Positions 1 to 9,129 of a stretch of 64,000 nt of DNA are shown piece after piece. The notes under the pieces were generated by a model, which saw only the letters and a list, made by a program, of their open reading frames with translations, made no database searches and had not been told where the DNA came from. The position numbers and the translations under genes were made by a program. How positions within the stretch are numbered: the first letter of the stretch is position 1; every line of letters starts with the position of its first letter. The DNA is from Lelliottia jeotgali. GTDB lineage: Bacteria; Pseudomonadota; Gammaproteobacteria; Enterobacterales; Enterobacteriaceae. The stretch is from assembly GCA_002271215.1 (NCBI GenBank), contig CP018628.1:4526001-4590000 (forward strand), read 5' to 3'.

Positions 1-1
1 T

Positions 2-514
2 GAGCAGTGCATCGGCTGCGGCTACTGCATTGCCGGCTGTCCGTTCAACGTGCCGCGACTGAACCCGGAAGACAACCGCGTCTACAAATGTACGCTGTGC
101 GTCGACCGCGTGAACGTCGGCCAGGAACCGGCCTGCGTGAAAACGTGCCCGACGGGTGCTATCCACTTTGGCTCTAAAGAGGATATGAAAACCCTGGCGG
201 GAGAACGTGTGTCAGAGCTGAAAACCCGTGGTTACGATAACGCCGGTCTGTACGATCCGGCGGGCGTTGGCGGGACGCACGTGATGTACGTGCTGCACCA
301 CGCCGACAAGCCGAATCTGTATCACGGCCTGCCGGAGAACCCGGAAATCAGCGCCACGGTGAAATTCTGGAAAGGCATCTGGAAACCGCTGGCCGCCGTT
401 GGCTTTGCTGCGACCTTTGCCGCCAGTATCTTCCATTACGTCGGCGTCGGTCCGAACCGTGCGGAAGAGGAAGACGATAATCTGCATGAAGAGAAAGACG
501 AGGTGCGCAAATGA
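2..514 (+). CDS. fdoH: Formate dehydrogenase-O iron-sulfur (beta) subunit, C-terminal part
   Basis: This is the 3' portion of the electron-transfer subunit of the aerobic formate dehydrogenase FDH-O; the gene starts upstream of the window. The visible part opens in a ferredoxin-like cluster motif ([12 protein letters not shown]), followed by a second cysteine set (CTLC then CVKTCPTGA), as in FdnH/FdoH. A single hydrophobic segment near the C-terminus (about [20 protein letters not shown]) anchors the subunit in the inner membrane. By family knowledge it passes electrons from the selenocysteine/molybdenum alpha subunit to the cytochrome b gamma subunit. The stop overlaps the start of fdoI by 4 bases, so the two are translationally coupled. 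Identification rests on the cysteine pattern plus the fdoI-fdhE context. Confidence 0.96.
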   Translation, partial: EQCIGCGYCIAGCPFNVPRLNPEDNRVYKCTLCVDRVNVGQEPACVKTCPTGAIHFGSKEDMKTLAGERVSELKTRGYDNAGLYDPAGVGGTHVMYVLHHADKPNLYHGLPENPEISATVKFWKGIWKPLAAVGFAATFAASIFHYVGVGPNRAEEEDDNLHEEKDEVRK

Positions 515-1146
515 AAAGACGTGACACCATCGTGCGCTATACGGCGCCGGAACGTATCAACCACTGGGTCACCGCCTTCTGCTTCATGCTGGCGGCGATA
601 AGCGGGCTGGGGTTCTTCTTCCCGTCCTTCAACTGGTTGATGCAAATTATGGGCACTCCGCAGCTGGCGCGTATTCTGCACCCGTTTGTCGGTGTGATTA
701 TGTTTGCCTCGTTTATCATCATGTTTTTCCGCTACTGGCACCATAACCTAATCAATCGGGATGATATCTTTTGGGCGAAGAATATTCGTAAGATCGTCGT
801 CAACGAGGAAGTGGGTGATACCGGGCGTTATAACTTCGGCCAGAAATGCGTATTCTGGGCGGCGATTATCTTCCTGGTCCTGTTGCTGGCAAGCGGCGTG
901 ATCATCTGGCGTCCGTATTTTGCGCCTGCTTTCTCAATCCCGGTGATCCGATTTGCGCTGATGCTGCATTCATTTGCCGCAGTAGCATTAATTGTGGTTA
1001 TCATGGTGCATATCTACGCCGCCCTTTGGGTGAAAGGCACCATTACCGCGATGGTGGAAGGATGGGTAACCAGCACGTGGGCGAAAAAGCATCACCCGCG
1101 CTGGTACCGTGAAGTCCGCCAGAAACAGGAAAAGTCATCTGAATGA
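511..1146 (+). CDS. fdoI: Formate dehydrogenase-O cytochrome b556 (gamma) subunit
   Basis: A 211-residue integral membrane protein with four hydrophobic segments (roughly residues 17-37, 53-74, 112-133 and 150-172) and histidines at the membrane faces (N-terminal RINHW, HPF, HSF, MVH) that fit haem b ligands of the FdnI/FdoI family. It takes electrons from the beta subunit and reduces quinone in the inner membrane. Length equals the recalled E. coli FdoI. It overlaps fdoH by 4 bases upstream and fdhE by 4 bases downstream, so it belongs to the fdoGHI-fdhE transcription unit. Confidence 0.97.
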   Translation: MKRRDTIVRYTAPERINHWVTAFCFMLAAISGLGFFFPSFNWLMQIMGTPQLARILHPFVGVIMFASFIIMFFRYWHHNLINRDDIFWAKNIRKIVVNEEVGDTGRYNFGQKCVFWAAIIFLVLLLASGVIIWRPYFAPAFSIPVIRFALMLHSFAAVALIVVIMVHIYAALWVKGTITAMVEGWVTSTWAKKHHPRWYREVRQKQEKSSE

Positions 1147-2072
1147 GTATTCGCATAATCCCGCAAGATGAGCTGGGTTCGAGCGAGAAACGCACGGCGG
1201 AATACATTCCGCCGCTGCTATTCCCCAGACTCAAAAACCTCTACAACCGCCGCGCAGAGCGTCTGCGCGAGCTGGCAGAGAACAATCCACTCGGTGAATT
1301 TCTTCGCTTTGCTGCACTGATCGCCCACGCTCAGGAAGTGGTTCTGTACGACCATCCGCTGCAAATGGACCTGGCTGCGCGCATCAAAGAAGCCAACGAG
1401 CAAGGTAAGCCGCCGCTGGATATCCATGTGCTGCCGCGTGATAAGCACTGGCAGAAGCTGCTGCACTCGCTGATTGCTGAGCTAAAACCTGAGATGAGCG
1501 GTCCCGCATTAGCGGTTATCGAGAACCTGGAAAAAGCCTCCGAACTGGAGCTGGAAGAGATGGCGAACGCGCTGTTTGCATCCGACTTCGCGTTGGTGAG
1601 CAGCGATAAAGCCCCGTTTATCTGGGCCGCTCTTTCGCTCTACTGGGCGCAAATGGCCAGCCTGATTCCAGGCAAAGCCCGCGCCGAATACGGTGAGGCG
1701 CGTCAGTTCTGCCCAGTGTGCGGCTCGATGCCGGTGACCAGCATGGTGCAAATTGGCACCACACAAGGTTTGCGCTATTTGCACTGCAACCTGTGTGAGA
1801 CCGAGTGGCACGTGGTGCGCATCAAATGCAGTAACTGCGAGCAGACCCGTGATCTGAACTACTGGTCTCTGGAAAACGAGAATGCGGCGGTTAAAGCAGA
1901 AAGCTGCGGTGACTGCGGGACTTACCTGAAGATTCTCTATCAGGAAAAGGACCCAAAAGTGGAAGCCGTCGCCGACGATCTCGCTACCCTGGTACTCGAC
2001 GCACGCATGGAACAAGAGGGCTTCGCCCGCAGCTCCATCAACCCGTTCCTGTTCCCGGGTGAAGGGGAGTAA
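1143..2072 (+). CDS. fdhE: Formate dehydrogenase formation protein FdhE
   Basis: A 309-residue cytoplasmic accessory protein needed for assembly of active membrane formate dehydrogenases. The C-terminal half carries four paired-cysteine motifs of a rubredoxin-like/zinc-ribbon type (CPVC, CNLC, CSNC, CGDC at about residues 185-265), which by family knowledge bind iron. Length equals E. coli FdhE (309). It starts inside the end of fdoI (4-base overlap), and is the last gene of the fdo operon; a REP element follows its stop within about 15 bases. Confidence 0.97.
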   Translation: MSIRIIPQDELGSSEKRTAEYIPPLLFPRLKNLYNRRAERLRELAENNPLGEFLRFAALIAHAQEVVLYDHPLQMDLAARIKEANEQGKPPLDIHVLPRDKHWQKLLHSLIAELKPEMSGPALAVIENLEKASELELEEMANALFASDFALVSSDKAPFIWAALSLYWAQMASLIPGKARAEYGEARQFCPVCGSMPVTSMVQIGTTQGLRYLHCNLCETEWHVVRIKCSNCEQTRDLNYWSLENENAAVKAESCGDCGTYLKILYQEKDPKVEAVADDLATLVLDARMEQEGFARSSINPFLFPGEGE

Positions 2073-2085
2073 TTTTCTGTGATAT

Positions 2086-2115
2086 TGCCGGGCATAGCTT
2101 GTTTGCCCGGCCTAC
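2086..2115. repeat. REP (PU-type) palindrome downstream of fdhE
   Basis: A single extragenic palindrome whose arms are GCCGGGC and GCCCGGC, ending in the typical CCTAC tail. It lies between the fdhE stop and the convergent toxin gene, and the toxin's TAG stop (2112-2114) sits inside its right edge. The same motif family recurs at seven places in this window. Confidence 0.75.
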
Positions 2116-2483
2116 AGAAAGTAGGGCGTTTTGACTCCATGAATGCCGGCAAAATCTTTCGTGTTGCGCGTGATCAGCTGACAATGTCTAATCTGGGCGC
2201 TGGCAAGAATAATGGCATCTGGCAGCTTCATGCCAAATTCTGCACGCAGCTGCACGCTCCGCTCCGCCACATCCCGCGAGACATCAATAAGTTCAAATGC
2301 TCCCAATACCGCAGCTGTTTTCTCTTCCTGGTTATGCTTTCGTGCACCGACCATCACCTCCATCCAGGTGATGATACTGATTGCCCGATGAGCAGCCCCT
2401 TTTTCAATAGCATCCGCTGCGTCAGCGTTATTGTTCAGAAGATCGATCAGAATATTGGTATCGAATACCGCCATGCGCTCCAT
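2112..2483 (-). CDS. PIN-domain ribonuclease toxin (VapC-like)
   Basis: A 123-residue protein with the PIN-domain layout: an N-terminal FDTNILIDLL strand with the first catalytic aspartate, a glutamate in TWMEVMVG, the central PDAIILASA with another acidic residue, and a C-terminal TRNTKDF. These acidic residues form the metal-dependent RNase site of VapC toxins. The gene lies 3 bases after the stop of the RHH gene upstream, the usual antitoxin-then-toxin order. Two in-frame ATGs (2483 and 2474) are possible starts. The RNA target cannot be told from sequence; many VapCs cut tRNA anticodon loops. All catalytic positions appear present, so the toxin looks intact. Confidence 0.88.
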   Translation of the reverse strand: MERMAVFDTNILIDLLNNNADAADAIEKGAAHRAISIITWMEVMVGARKHNQEEKTAAVLGAFELIDVSRDVAERSVQLRAEFGMKLPDAIILASAQIRHCQLITRNTKDFAGIHGVKTPYFL

Positions 2484-2486
2484 GCT

Positions 2487-2705
2487 TTACCACTCCTCAC
2501 GCAGCTTACGTTCATACTCAAGCCCATCTTCCAGTTTATCGCCCCATAATCCCAGAGCCTCGCGAATCACCGAGGTACTTTGCCTGTCGAGGTACTGTTC
2601 AACGGCTTCCCGTAGTAATTCGGCGCGCGGCTTATTACGGAGTTGCTTGAGGTCATCAAGCCGCTGAAGGACATCGTCTGACAAGTCGAGGAGTATTCTA
2701 CCCAT
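2487..2705 (-). CDS. Ribbon-helix-helix antitoxin, YiiF-like
   Basis: The product is a 72-residue RHH/CopG-type DNA-binding protein that starts [19 protein letters not shown]. The N-terminal strand and two helices would bind DNA as a dimer, and the acidic, aromatic tail ([12 protein letters not shown]) would wrap the toxin. I chose the ATG at 2705 because a GGAA Shine-Dalgarno lies 6 bases before it; ATGs at 2720 and 2729 are in frame, but the latter touches the operator/promoter. The protein resembles, from memory, E. coli YiiF, which sits at the same place beside fdhE and is annotated as an orphan regulator. Here it is followed directly by a PIN toxin, so it is very likely an antitoxin that also autorepresses the operon. 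Confidence 0.85.
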   Translation of the reverse strand: MGRILLDLSDDVLQRLDDLKQLRNKPRAELLREAVEQYLDRQSTSVIREALGLWGDKLEDGLEYERKLREEW

Positions 2706-2729
2706 ATCGATTCCAACCATTATGCTCAT

Positions 2730-2746
2730 ATATACCCTTAGTATAT
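2730..2746 (-). promoter_or_regulatory. Inverted-repeat operator and -10 of the toxin-antitoxin operon
   Basis: The 17 bp contain a perfect 6-bp inverted repeat, ATATAC and GTATAT with a 5-base spacer, just upstream of the antitoxin gene. On the minus strand it includes TATACT, a good -10 hexamer (5 of 6). A dimeric RHH protein bound here would block RNA polymerase, the usual autoregulation in such modules. Inference from position and symmetry. Confidence 0.55.
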
Positions 2747-2927
2747 CATCGTGGTTATTTAATCGACAAAGTACACACCAGCAATAGGGTTTTAAAGCGT
2801 AATTTTGCAGGTATGATCAATTTTGCGAGCCTCTTTCCAGATTTTCATGCCCACTAAAATCCATCATTTTCTTCTGCCAAAAACCAGGTTATAACACTGT
2901 ATATCCAAACAGTTATCAGGAATGGTT

Positions 2928-3851
2928 ATGGCTCTGGAAAAAGGAATTGCTGAACTGGTTCAAGATTTTGTTTCCTCCGGGCGGCCATCTGCCAGGAAGC
3001 AGAGTATTGATGACCGGCGCGCAGGGTATGTTGCCAGCACGGTACTGGCGGGCGTGACGGAAACCCGTGTTCACATTGAAACGACTGAACTCGAAGGACT
3101 GCTGTTCCGGGTTTACTCACCGCTGGATTCCTCCGAAACGCTACCGGCAGTCCTCTATTTTCACGGCGGGTGTTTTATCAGCGGTGGCTTTGATACGCAC
3201 GACAACCAGCTGCGTCTGTTGGCGTATCACAGTCGCTGTCGGGTCATTGCCGTTCAGTATCGGCTGGCACCGGAGCATACCTTCCCCGCCGCTCATGATG
3301 ATGCAGAGAAGGCCGCTAGTCTGATTTGGCAATATGCCGAAAGATTTGGTGCAGATAAAAATCGGATCACCCTTGCCGGTGACAGTGCTGGCGGGCATCT
3401 GGCGTTGGTGACCTCTATGCGGTTAAAAGCAGTCGGAGAATGGCAACCGGCACAGTTGCTCCTGATCTATCCGATGCTCGATGCGACGGCGTACTTTGAA
3501 AGCTACACCCGTAACGGCGCGGATTATGTCATTACTCGCGATACGCTCCTCAGTGGCTATGAATTCTACCTTGCTGGAACCGATCGCCATCATCCGGAGG
3601 CCAGTCCATTATGGCGTGATGATTTTAGTGGACTACCGCCAACGCACATCATTACTGCCGAGTTCGACCCGCTATGCGATGAAGGCGAAGCGATGTATCA
3701 ACGTATGACGGACCAGGGCGTTGACTGTACGTGTCAGCGCTGGTCTGGTGTCATCCACGGATTCTTTCAACTGGGCGGTGTAAGCCAGGCTGCGCGAGAT
3801 GTAATGAGAGATATCGCCTGGCGAGTGAGCTCACCAGGCCGTAAGGATTAA
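2928..3851 (+). CDS. Alpha/beta hydrolase, hormone-sensitive-lipase-type esterase
   Basis: A carboxylesterase of the HSL/acetyl-esterase family, 307 residues from the start chosen here. Visible elements are the oxyanion-hole HGG (about residue 79), the nucleophile elbow GDSAGG (Ser about 153), the acid in EFDPLCDEG (Asp about 247) and the catalytic histidine in VIHGF (about 277). An ATG at 2922 is also in frame, but the AGGA at 2918-2921 abuts it, while it lies 6 bases from the ATG at 2928. No signal peptide, so cytoplasmic. The likely substrates are short-chain acyl esters; the natural one is unknown. It is transcribed divergently from the toxin-antitoxin pair and converges on fabY. It is not part of the E. 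coli K-12 order at this place. Confidence 0.85.
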   Translation: MALEKGIAELVQDFVSSGRPSARKQSIDDRRAGYVASTVLAGVTETRVHIETTELEGLLFRVYSPLDSSETLPAVLYFHGGCFISGGFDTHDNQLRLLAYHSRCRVIAVQYRLAPEHTFPAAHDDAEKAASLIWQYAERFGADKNRITLAGDSAGGHLALVTSMRLKAVGEWQPAQLLLIYPMLDATAYFESYTRNGADYVITRDTLLSGYEFYLAGTDRHHPEASPLWRDDFSGLPPTHIITAEFDPLCDEGEAMYQRMTDQGVDCTCQRWSGVIHGFFQLGGVSQAARDVMRDIAWRVSSPGRKD

Positions 3852-3864
3852 TCAGGAATGGAGC

Positions 3865-4854
3865 TTACTCTTCCTCGTTTCCACCCTCTTCATACGGGCC
3901 GAAGGGTTTTGCAGGCAGTACAAGATAAGTACCTTCGAAGATCGCACCGGAGATCTCATCGCCAAACAGCTCAACCTGCATCTGCACGCGCGCTTTGCGT
4001 CCGCGAGCCAGACGGTCCAGATCGCCGCTGAGCGAGCCTAAATCCGCCACCGCGCTCGGCTTTCCGCTGATGGGACTGCTGTAGCGAATATGGGCATCGG
4101 CGAGGATAATCGTACCGCCGAGATGCCTTTCGCGCAGCATCAACCAGATAAGGCCCCAGCCGGTCAGGGTGGCCAGTGAGAACAGGCTACCGGCGAACAG
4201 AGTGTGGTGCGGGTTCTGATTGCCGATTTCCGGCATAGTGGTAATGAATTTCTGCCCGGTGTATTGCTGGATGCGCACACCCATCTTTTCGCTCAGCGGG
4301 ATATGCTGATACCAGGCCTGCTGCAACTGACCGCACCAGTCGGCACGGTGGAGAATATCATCGAGGGTGGCGATGGGTTTGATCATCAAAAAATGACGAA
4401 TCGGGGTAGTCTGAGGCGCAGTGATTTCGCCTTCGTTGACGAAACCCAGTTTGGAGAAGAACTCCACCGCATCTTCACGGGCGCTACAGGTGACGCGCTT
4501 GACGCCCTCCTGGCGGGCAACGGATTCGAGTGTCATCGCCATCAGGGTCCCAAGACCTTTATCCTGCACCGAAGGATGCACGGCCATAAAACGAATTGAG
4601 GCTTCGCTATCCGCGTTGATGTACAAACGCCCGACGGCAACCAGGTTGCCCTCTTCGTCGACCACCATCTGATGATGCGCCATCGCATCCCAGGCGTCGC
4701 GCTCGGAGCCTTTTGGCTGATGCAACGGTTTACGCAGCATTTCCCAGCGGAAGTGATAGTAAACCTCTAATTCTTCTTCTGTTTGCGGTACTCGAAGGTG
4801 ATACATAGCTGTACTCTCTCTTGTTACCCGCGGCCATGCCGCCAGCTGGCTCAT
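3865..4854 (-). CDS. fabY: Malonyl-ACP decarboxylase / fatty acid initiation protein (YiiD)
   Basis: A 329-residue two-domain protein: an N-terminal GNAT acetyltransferase fold (about residues 15-165, with VAVGRLY and the DKGLGTLM acetyl-CoA loop) and a C-terminal hotdog-fold domain of the YiiD_C type (about 190-320). The E. coli homologue (YiiD, also named FabY or MadA) bypasses FabH in starting fatty acid synthesis; malonyl-ACP decarboxylase activity has been reported. I take the ATG at 4854, which overlaps the dtd stop as ATGA and gives the same length as E. coli YiiD. It ends an operon-like run yihX-yihY-dtd-fabY with every junction overlapping. Confidence 0.95.
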   Translation of the reverse strand: MSQLAAWPRVTRESTAMYHLRVPQTEEELEVYYHFRWEMLRKPLHQPKGSERDAWDAMAHHQMVVDEEGNLVAVGRLYINADSEASIRFMAVHPSVQDKGLGTLMAMTLESVARQEGVKRVTCSAREDAVEFFSKLGFVNEGEITAPQTTPIRHFLMIKPIATLDDILHRADWCGQLQQAWYQHIPLSEKMGVRIQQYTGQKFITTMPEIGNQNPHHTLFAGSLFSLATLTGWGLIWLMLRERHLGGTIILADAHIRYSSPISGKPSAVADLGSLSGDLDRLARGRKARVQMQVELFGDEISGAIFEGTYLVLPAKPFGPYEEGGNEEE

Positions 4855-5288
4855 ACCTGGAGCCAGAACGTGACGGGGCCATCGTTCACCAGCGAAACCT
4901 GCATATCTGCAGCGAATCGTCCGGTTTGCGTATTCATTTCCTGCTGGCGACAACGTTCAACAAAATATTCATAGAGCGCTTCTGCACGCTCAGGAGCTGC
5001 CCCTTTGGAGAACCCAGGACGCATTCCGCGTTCCGTATCGGCGGCCAGGGTAAACTGAGACACCACCAGCACGCTGCCACCCGCCTGCTGAACGTTGAGA
5101 TTCATCTTCCCTTCAGCGTCACTGAAGATGCGATAACCCAGCACACGCTCGGTTAAACGGTTCGCTTTTTGTTCGTCATCATCCTTTTCGACACCTAATA
5201 ACACCAAAAGTCCTGGGCCAATTTCACCCGTCACCTCATCCTCCACGGTGACGCTGGCACGGGTTACGCGCTGAATCAATGCAATCAT
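4851..5288 (-). CDS. dtd: D-aminoacyl-tRNA deacylase
   Basis: A 145-residue enzyme that hydrolyses the ester of D-amino acids mischarged to tRNA, protecting translation. The family signatures are visible: the [17 protein letters not shown] stretch around residues 77-93 and the C-terminal [10 protein letters not shown] with the conserved GP-type dipeptide that excludes L-amino acids. Length is that of E. coli Dtd. The start overlaps the yihY stop by 4 bases and the stop overlaps the fabY start by 4, so translation of the cluster is coupled. Confidence 0.97.
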   Translation of the reverse strand: MIALIQRVTRASVTVEDEVTGEIGPGLLVLLGVEKDDDEQKANRLTERVLGYRIFSDAEGKMNLNVQQAGGSVLVVSQFTLAADTERGMRPGFSKGAAPERAEALYEYFVERCRQQEMNTQTGRFAADMQVSLVNDGPVTFWLQV

Positions 5289-6157
5289 AGTTGGTCTGCT
5301 TCTTCTTGTTCTGCGGCTTGTTTGAGTTTGCGATATTCACCGAGAGTGACAGTTATTTCAGCACCTAGCAAGACGATACACCAGGTCCAGTAGACCCAGA
5401 CAAATAAAATCGGGATCACTGCCAGCACGCCATAAATCAGCTGATACGACGGGAACATAGTGATGTAAACCGCGAAGCCTTTTTTACCCAGTTCGAAGAG
5501 AACAGCGGCGACCAGCGCCCCGACAATGGCATCTCGATTCGGAACACGCGTGGTCGGCACCACGCTATAGAGCAGCCAAAAAGAGAGCCAGGACAAAATC
5601 AGTGGGAAGATGCGTAACACGTTGTCGATAACGCTGTTGAGATCGCTCGCCCAGCGCAACGAGAGCAGATAAGAACTGATTGCCAGACTGGCCCCGGCCA
5701 GCAGCGGCCCCAGCGTCAGAATCATCCAGTACACCGCAAAGGAGTACACTTTGGGCCGCGCCTTTTTACTGTGCCAGATAGTATTCAGCGCGCTATCGAT
5801 GGCATACATCAGCAGCAGCGCGGTGACAATTAATCCGCACGCGCCCACGGCGGTCATCTTGCTGGAGTTGGCGACGAACTGCTCGATATATCCCTGAATC
5901 ACATCCCCGGTAGCGGGAATGAAGTTCGCAAAAACGAAATGACGCAGTTGCAGGCTCACGTCGGCAAACATCGGAAAGGCAGAGAACAACGCGAAAATCA
6001 CCGCTACCAGCGGCACTAACGAGAGCAACGACACATAGGCGAGATTACCCGCCAGCGTGGTCATGTTGTCCTCATCAATGCGCTGCCAGAGCAGTTTTAT
6101 CCACGCCCGAAATGGACGCGTATGATGAGTGGCTTTTTGATGAACGGTTTTTAGCAT
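5285..6157 (-). CDS. yihY: BrkB/YihY family inner membrane protein
   Basis: A 290-residue polytopic membrane protein with about six hydrophobic segments (near residues 35-60, 100-120, 138-165, 180-205, 212-235 and 245-270), matching the YihY/BrkB family (once wrongly called RNase BN). Its function is not established; the name virulence factor BrkB comes from a Bordetella relative linked to serum resistance. It overlaps yihX by 7 bases upstream and dtd by 4 bases downstream. Confidence 0.93.
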   Translation of the reverse strand: MLKTVHQKATHHTRPFRAWIKLLWQRIDEDNMTTLAGNLAYVSLLSLVPLVAVIFALFSAFPMFADVSLQLRHFVFANFIPATGDVIQGYIEQFVANSSKMTAVGACGLIVTALLLMYAIDSALNTIWHSKKARPKVYSFAVYWMILTLGPLLAGASLAISSYLLSLRWASDLNSVIDNVLRIFPLILSWLSFWLLYSVVPTTRVPNRDAIVGALVAAVLFELGKKGFAVYITMFPSYQLIYGVLAVIPILFVWVYWTWCIVLLGAEITVTLGEYRKLKQAAEQEEADQL

Positions 6158-6750
6158 AACAACTTCGCAAAGTAGTTCGGTATCGTCTCTTTCCCGGTCA
6201 CCAGGATCGACGTGATACCTAACTGGTTAGCTCCCTCTATATTATCGGCGTTATCGTCAAAAAAGACCGTATCGGCAGCCGAGAAACCTTCTGCCTGCAA
6301 TACTGCCTGGTAAATTCGTGCTTCGGGTTTGCGCATCCCCATCTCCTGCGACAGGTATATTTTATCTGCGGAGTCATGGATTTGCGGATATTCACCTGGC
6401 CAGAAGGTGGTGTGCAGACGATTGGTATTGGATAGCACGACCACGCGATGCCCCTGCTCGCGCAGTTTATTCATGGTGTCGATGACCTCCGGGCGGAGCG
6501 CCACAAAGACCGCCTGCCAGCCGTGAGCAAACTGCTCGTAGCTTAAAGGCAGGTCCATCTCATGACACATGGCTTCAGCGAAGGCTTCATCGCTGATTTC
6601 ACCCCGCTCATGCTGATGGAAAGCCTCTCCCATAGTGAAATTCTGCTTAAGCGTCGCCAGCGGCACACGGCTAAAATCGCTCCATGCCCCCAGCACTCGA
6701 TTGAAATCGATATCGACGATGACATTTCCTAAGTCAAAGATATAAAGCAT
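6151..6750 (-). CDS. yihX: Alpha-D-glucose-1-phosphate phosphatase YihX (HAD4)
   Basis: A 199-residue HAD-superfamily phosphatase. Motif I is [11 protein letters not shown] at residues 5-15, where a glycine replaces the usual second-aspartate spacing in the YihX style; motif II is VVLSNTN near 105; motif IV is [12 protein letters not shown] near 165-176 with the metal-binding aspartates. In E. coli the enzyme hydrolyses alpha-glucose-1-phosphate. It is the first gene of yihX-yihY-dtd-fabY. In E. coli the sulfoquinovose genes separate it from typA, but here only 166 bases do. Confidence 0.96.
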   Translation of the reverse strand: MLYIFDLGNVIVDIDFNRVLGAWSDFSRVPLATLKQNFTMGEAFHQHERGEISDEAFAEAMCHEMDLPLSYEQFAHGWQAVFVALRPEVIDTMNKLREQGHRVVVLSNTNRLHTTFWPGEYPQIHDSADKIYLSQEMGMRKPEARIYQAVLQAEGFSAADTVFFDDNADNIEGANQLGITSILVTGKETIPNYFAKLLC

Positions 6751-6860
6751 GTTTATCCCCTTCGCGCCGTGGAGAAATAACTGTAGCGGGAAAGAGAGGC
6801 TTTGGCTATGCGCCAGATTCAGGTTAAAGGTAGAGAGAGTCCTGGAATTTATACAAATAA

Positions 6861-6887
6861 AAAAGCCGCTGAAACTCAGCGGCTTTT
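6861..6887. terminator. Bidirectional-looking terminator after typA
   Basis: A 12-bp perfect stem (AAAAGCCGCTGA with TCAGCGGCTTTT) and a 3-base loop. On the minus strand it is followed by TTATTTG after six T residues, so it ends typA transcription upstream of yihX. Confidence 0.88.
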
Positions 6888-6916
6888 CGCACTACGCACC
6901 TCAGAGAGGTATCGTA

Positions 6917-8740
6917 TTAGTCTTTGCTGCCACGGCCCGCACGTTTACGGTCGTTCTCAGTCAGGTGACGTTTACGGATACGTACGGAGGTAGGGGTAAC
7001 TTCTACCAGTTCGTCGTCATCGATAAATTCCAGAGCCTGCTCAAGAGACATTTTCTGTGCTGGAACCAGCGTGGTTGCTTCGTCAGTACCGGAAGCACGC
7101 ATGTTGGTCAGTTTCTTACCGGTCAGGCAGTTTACAGTCAGGTCGTTAGAACGACTGTGAATACCGATGATCTGGCCTTCGTAAACTTCTGCACCGTGAC
7201 CCAGGAACAGCTTACCGCGGTCCTGCAGGCTGAACAGTGCGAACGCAACTGCTTTACCCTGGCCGTTAGAGATCAGCACGCCGTTCTGGCGCTGGCCGAT
7301 TTCACCCGGTTTAACGTCATCGTAGTGGCTGAAGGTGGAGTACAGCAGACCAGTACCGGAAGTCATGGTCATGAACTCGGTACGGAAGCCGATCAGGCCA
7401 CGTGCCGGGATCAGGTAATCCAGACGAATACGGCCTTTGCCGTCAGGGATCATGTCTTTGACATCGCCCTTACGCTCGCCCATTGCCTGCATCACAGAAC
7501 CCTGGTGCTGTTCTTCGATATCCAGAGTCACGTTCTCGAACGGCTCTTGCATACGGCCATCGATCATACGGTTAATAACTTTCGGACGGGACACAGCCAG
7601 TTCGAAGCCTTCACGACGCATGTTTTCGATAAGAACAGACAGGTGCAGCTCACCACGACCGGATACACGGAACGCGTCCGCATCTTCGGTTTCTTCAACA
7701 CGCAGTGCAACGTTGTGCACCAGCTCTTTGTTCAGGCGGTCAAGAATCTGACGAGAGGTAACGTATTTACCTTCTTTGCCACAGAACGGAGATGTGTTGA
7801 CGTTGAAGAACATGGTTACAGTCGGTTCATCAACAGACAGCGCTGGCAGTGCTTCGACGTTTTGCGGATCGCAAAGGGTGTCGGAGATGTTCAGCTCGCC
7901 CAGACCGGTGATCGCGATGATGTCGCCAGCTTCGGCTTCGGTGGATTCAATACGCTCCAGACCGAGGTGAGTCAGAACTTTGCCGACTTTACCGTTGCGG
8001 GTTTTACCTTCGCTGTCGATAACAGTGATCTGCTGGTTAGGCTTCACTTTACCGCGCTTGATGCGACCGATGCCGATTACGCCAACGTAGTTGTTGTAAT
8101 CCAGCTGGGAGATCTGCATCTGGAACGGACCATCGAGGTCAACGCTTGGTGCTTTAACGTGGTCAACAATCGCCTGGTACAGCGGGGTCATGTCTTCCGC
8201 CATATCAGTGTGATCGTTGCCCGCGATACCCATCAGTGCTGATGCATAGATGATTGGGAAGTCGAGCTGCTCGTCGCTCGCATCCAGGTTTACGAACAGG
8301 TCAAACACCTGATCCACAACCCAGTCAGGACGCGCGCCAGGACGGTCAACTTTGTTGATAACCACGATTGGCTTCAAACCATGGGCAAATGCCTTTTTGG
8401 TTACGAAGCGCGTCTGCGGCATTGGGCCATCCATTGCGTCAACGACCAGCAGAACGGAGTCTACCATGGACATTACACGTTCAACTTCACCACCGAAGTC
8501 GGCGTGCCCTGGGGTATCAACGATGTTGATACGGTAGTCATTCCATTTGATAGCGGTGTTTTTAGCGAGGATGGTAATCCCACGCTCTTTCTCCAAATCG
8601 TTGGAGTCCATCACGCGTTCGGTGGCTTCAGCACGATCATTACTGAAGGTACCGGATTGCTGCAGCAGCTTATCAACCAGGGTAGTTTTACCATGGTCAA
8701 CGTGCGCGATGATGGCGATATTACGCAGATTTTCGATCAC
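6917..8740 (-). CDS. typA: Ribosome-associated GTPase TypA/BipA
   Basis: A 607-residue translational GTPase that binds 70S ribosomes and aids 50S assembly and stress or cold adaptation. The G domain is at the N-terminus: G1 AHVDHGKTT (12-20), G2 with RGITI, G3 DTPGHADF, G4 NKVD, and G5 SA(L). It continues with a beta-barrel domain, EF-G-like domains III and V and the BipA-specific C-terminal domain. Length equals E. coli BipA. It is divergent from glnA across a 389-base regulatory region, as in E. coli, and is its own transcription unit with the terminator at 6861. Confidence 0.98.
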   Translation of the reverse strand: MIENLRNIAIIAHVDHGKTTLVDKLLQQSGTFSNDRAEATERVMDSNDLEKERGITILAKNTAIKWNDYRINIVDTPGHADFGGEVERVMSMVDSVLLVVDAMDGPMPQTRFVTKKAFAHGLKPIVVINKVDRPGARPDWVVDQVFDLFVNLDASDEQLDFPIIYASALMGIAGNDHTDMAEDMTPLYQAIVDHVKAPSVDLDGPFQMQISQLDYNNYVGVIGIGRIKRGKVKPNQQITVIDSEGKTRNGKVGKVLTHLGLERIESTEAEAGDIIAITGLGELNISDTLCDPQNVEALPALSVDEPTVTMFFNVNTSPFCGKEGKYVTSRQILDRLNKELVHNVALRVEETEDADAFRVSGRGELHLSVLIENMRREGFELAVSRPKVINRMIDGRMQEPFENVTLDIEEQHQGSVMQAMGERKGDVKDMIPDGKGRIRLDYLIPARGLIGFRTEFMTMTSGTGLLYSTFSHYDDVKPGEIGQRQNGVLISNGQGKAVAFALFSLQDRGKLFLGHGAEVYEGQIIGIHSRSNDLTVNCLTGKKLTNMRASGTDEATTLVPAQKMSLEQALEFIDDDELVEVTPTSVRIRKRHLTENDRKRAGRGSKD

Positions 8741-8847
8741 AACTTTGCCTCAGGCATTTAGAAATAGCGCGTTATTGTACACGGATTAATCGCAGGACTA
8801 AACAGGATCACAAACATCCTCCGCAAACAAGTATCGCAGAGTTGCTT

Positions 8848-8863
8848 TGTGACCGCTTTCACG
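8848..8863. promoter_or_regulatory. Putative CRP site upstream of glnA
   Basis: TGTGA-CCGCTT-TCACG fits the CRP consensus in 9 of 10 fixed positions. In E. coli CRP acts at the same place, activating glnAp1 and repressing glnAp2. It may also influence typA, which starts 108 bases away on the other strand. Confidence 0.65.
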
Positions 8864-8892
8864 CAGCGTAAAAAGTGCACTTTAACGAAAAT

Positions 8893-8909
8893 TGCACCAA
8901 TATGGTGCT
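8893..8909. promoter_or_regulatory. NtrC enhancer site (distal) of glnA
   Basis: TGCACCAATATGGTGCT: 6-bp perfect arms GCACCA and TGGTGC around ATA. It nearly equals the strong E. coli NRI site and lies about 150 bases before the glnAp2 start, where phosphorylated NtrC oligomerises. Confidence 0.9.
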
Positions 8910-8924
8910 CAATGTTCACAATGA

Positions 8925-8941
8925 AGCACTATACTGGTGCA
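8925..8941. promoter_or_regulatory. NtrC enhancer site (proximal) of glnA
   Basis: AGCACTATACTGGTGCA, 32 bases (about three helical turns) from the first site, as in the E. coli enhancer pair. A further imperfect dyad, TGCACTATGACGTGCA at 8968-8983, resembles the weaker downstream NtrC sites that act as a governor at high NtrC. Confidence 0.88.
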
Positions 8942-9014
8942 AGATGACTTTCGTGGTGCAGTTCATTTGCACTATGACGTGCATGATAACGCCTTTTTGG
9001 GGTGATTTAAAAGT

Positions 9015-9030
9015 TGGCACAGATTTCGCT
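9015..9030 (+). promoter_or_regulatory. Sigma-54 promoter glnAp2
   Basis: TGGCAC-N5-TCGCT is a -24/-12 element (consensus TGGCAC-N5-TTGCW, with one mismatch at the second base of the -12 box). It sits 99 bases before the glnA ATG and about 75-120 bases after the two strong NtrC sites. The same sequence is known from E. coli. Confidence 0.9.
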
Positions 9031-9129
9031 TTATAAAAATACGGCAAAAACATGGCGACCACGCCAGCCTTAAACAGAATTGAAGACCTCGTTACCACGA
9101 CGACAATGACCAATCCGGGAGAGTTAAGT

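Noticed and set aside
2079..2549. Plus-strand frame of 156 codons across the toxin gene
   Set aside because: Begins in a REP and runs antisense to the PIN toxin, which has clear catalytic motifs.
6749..8242. Long plus-strand frame (497 codons) opposite typA
   Set aside because: Antisense shadow of a highly conserved GTPase gene; composition reflects complement of its codons, and there is no ribosome site or known domain.
9052..9129. Upstream ATG extending glnA by 26 codons
   Set aside because: It lies just after the sigma-54 start; the ATG at 9130 has the ribosome site and the conserved N-terminus.
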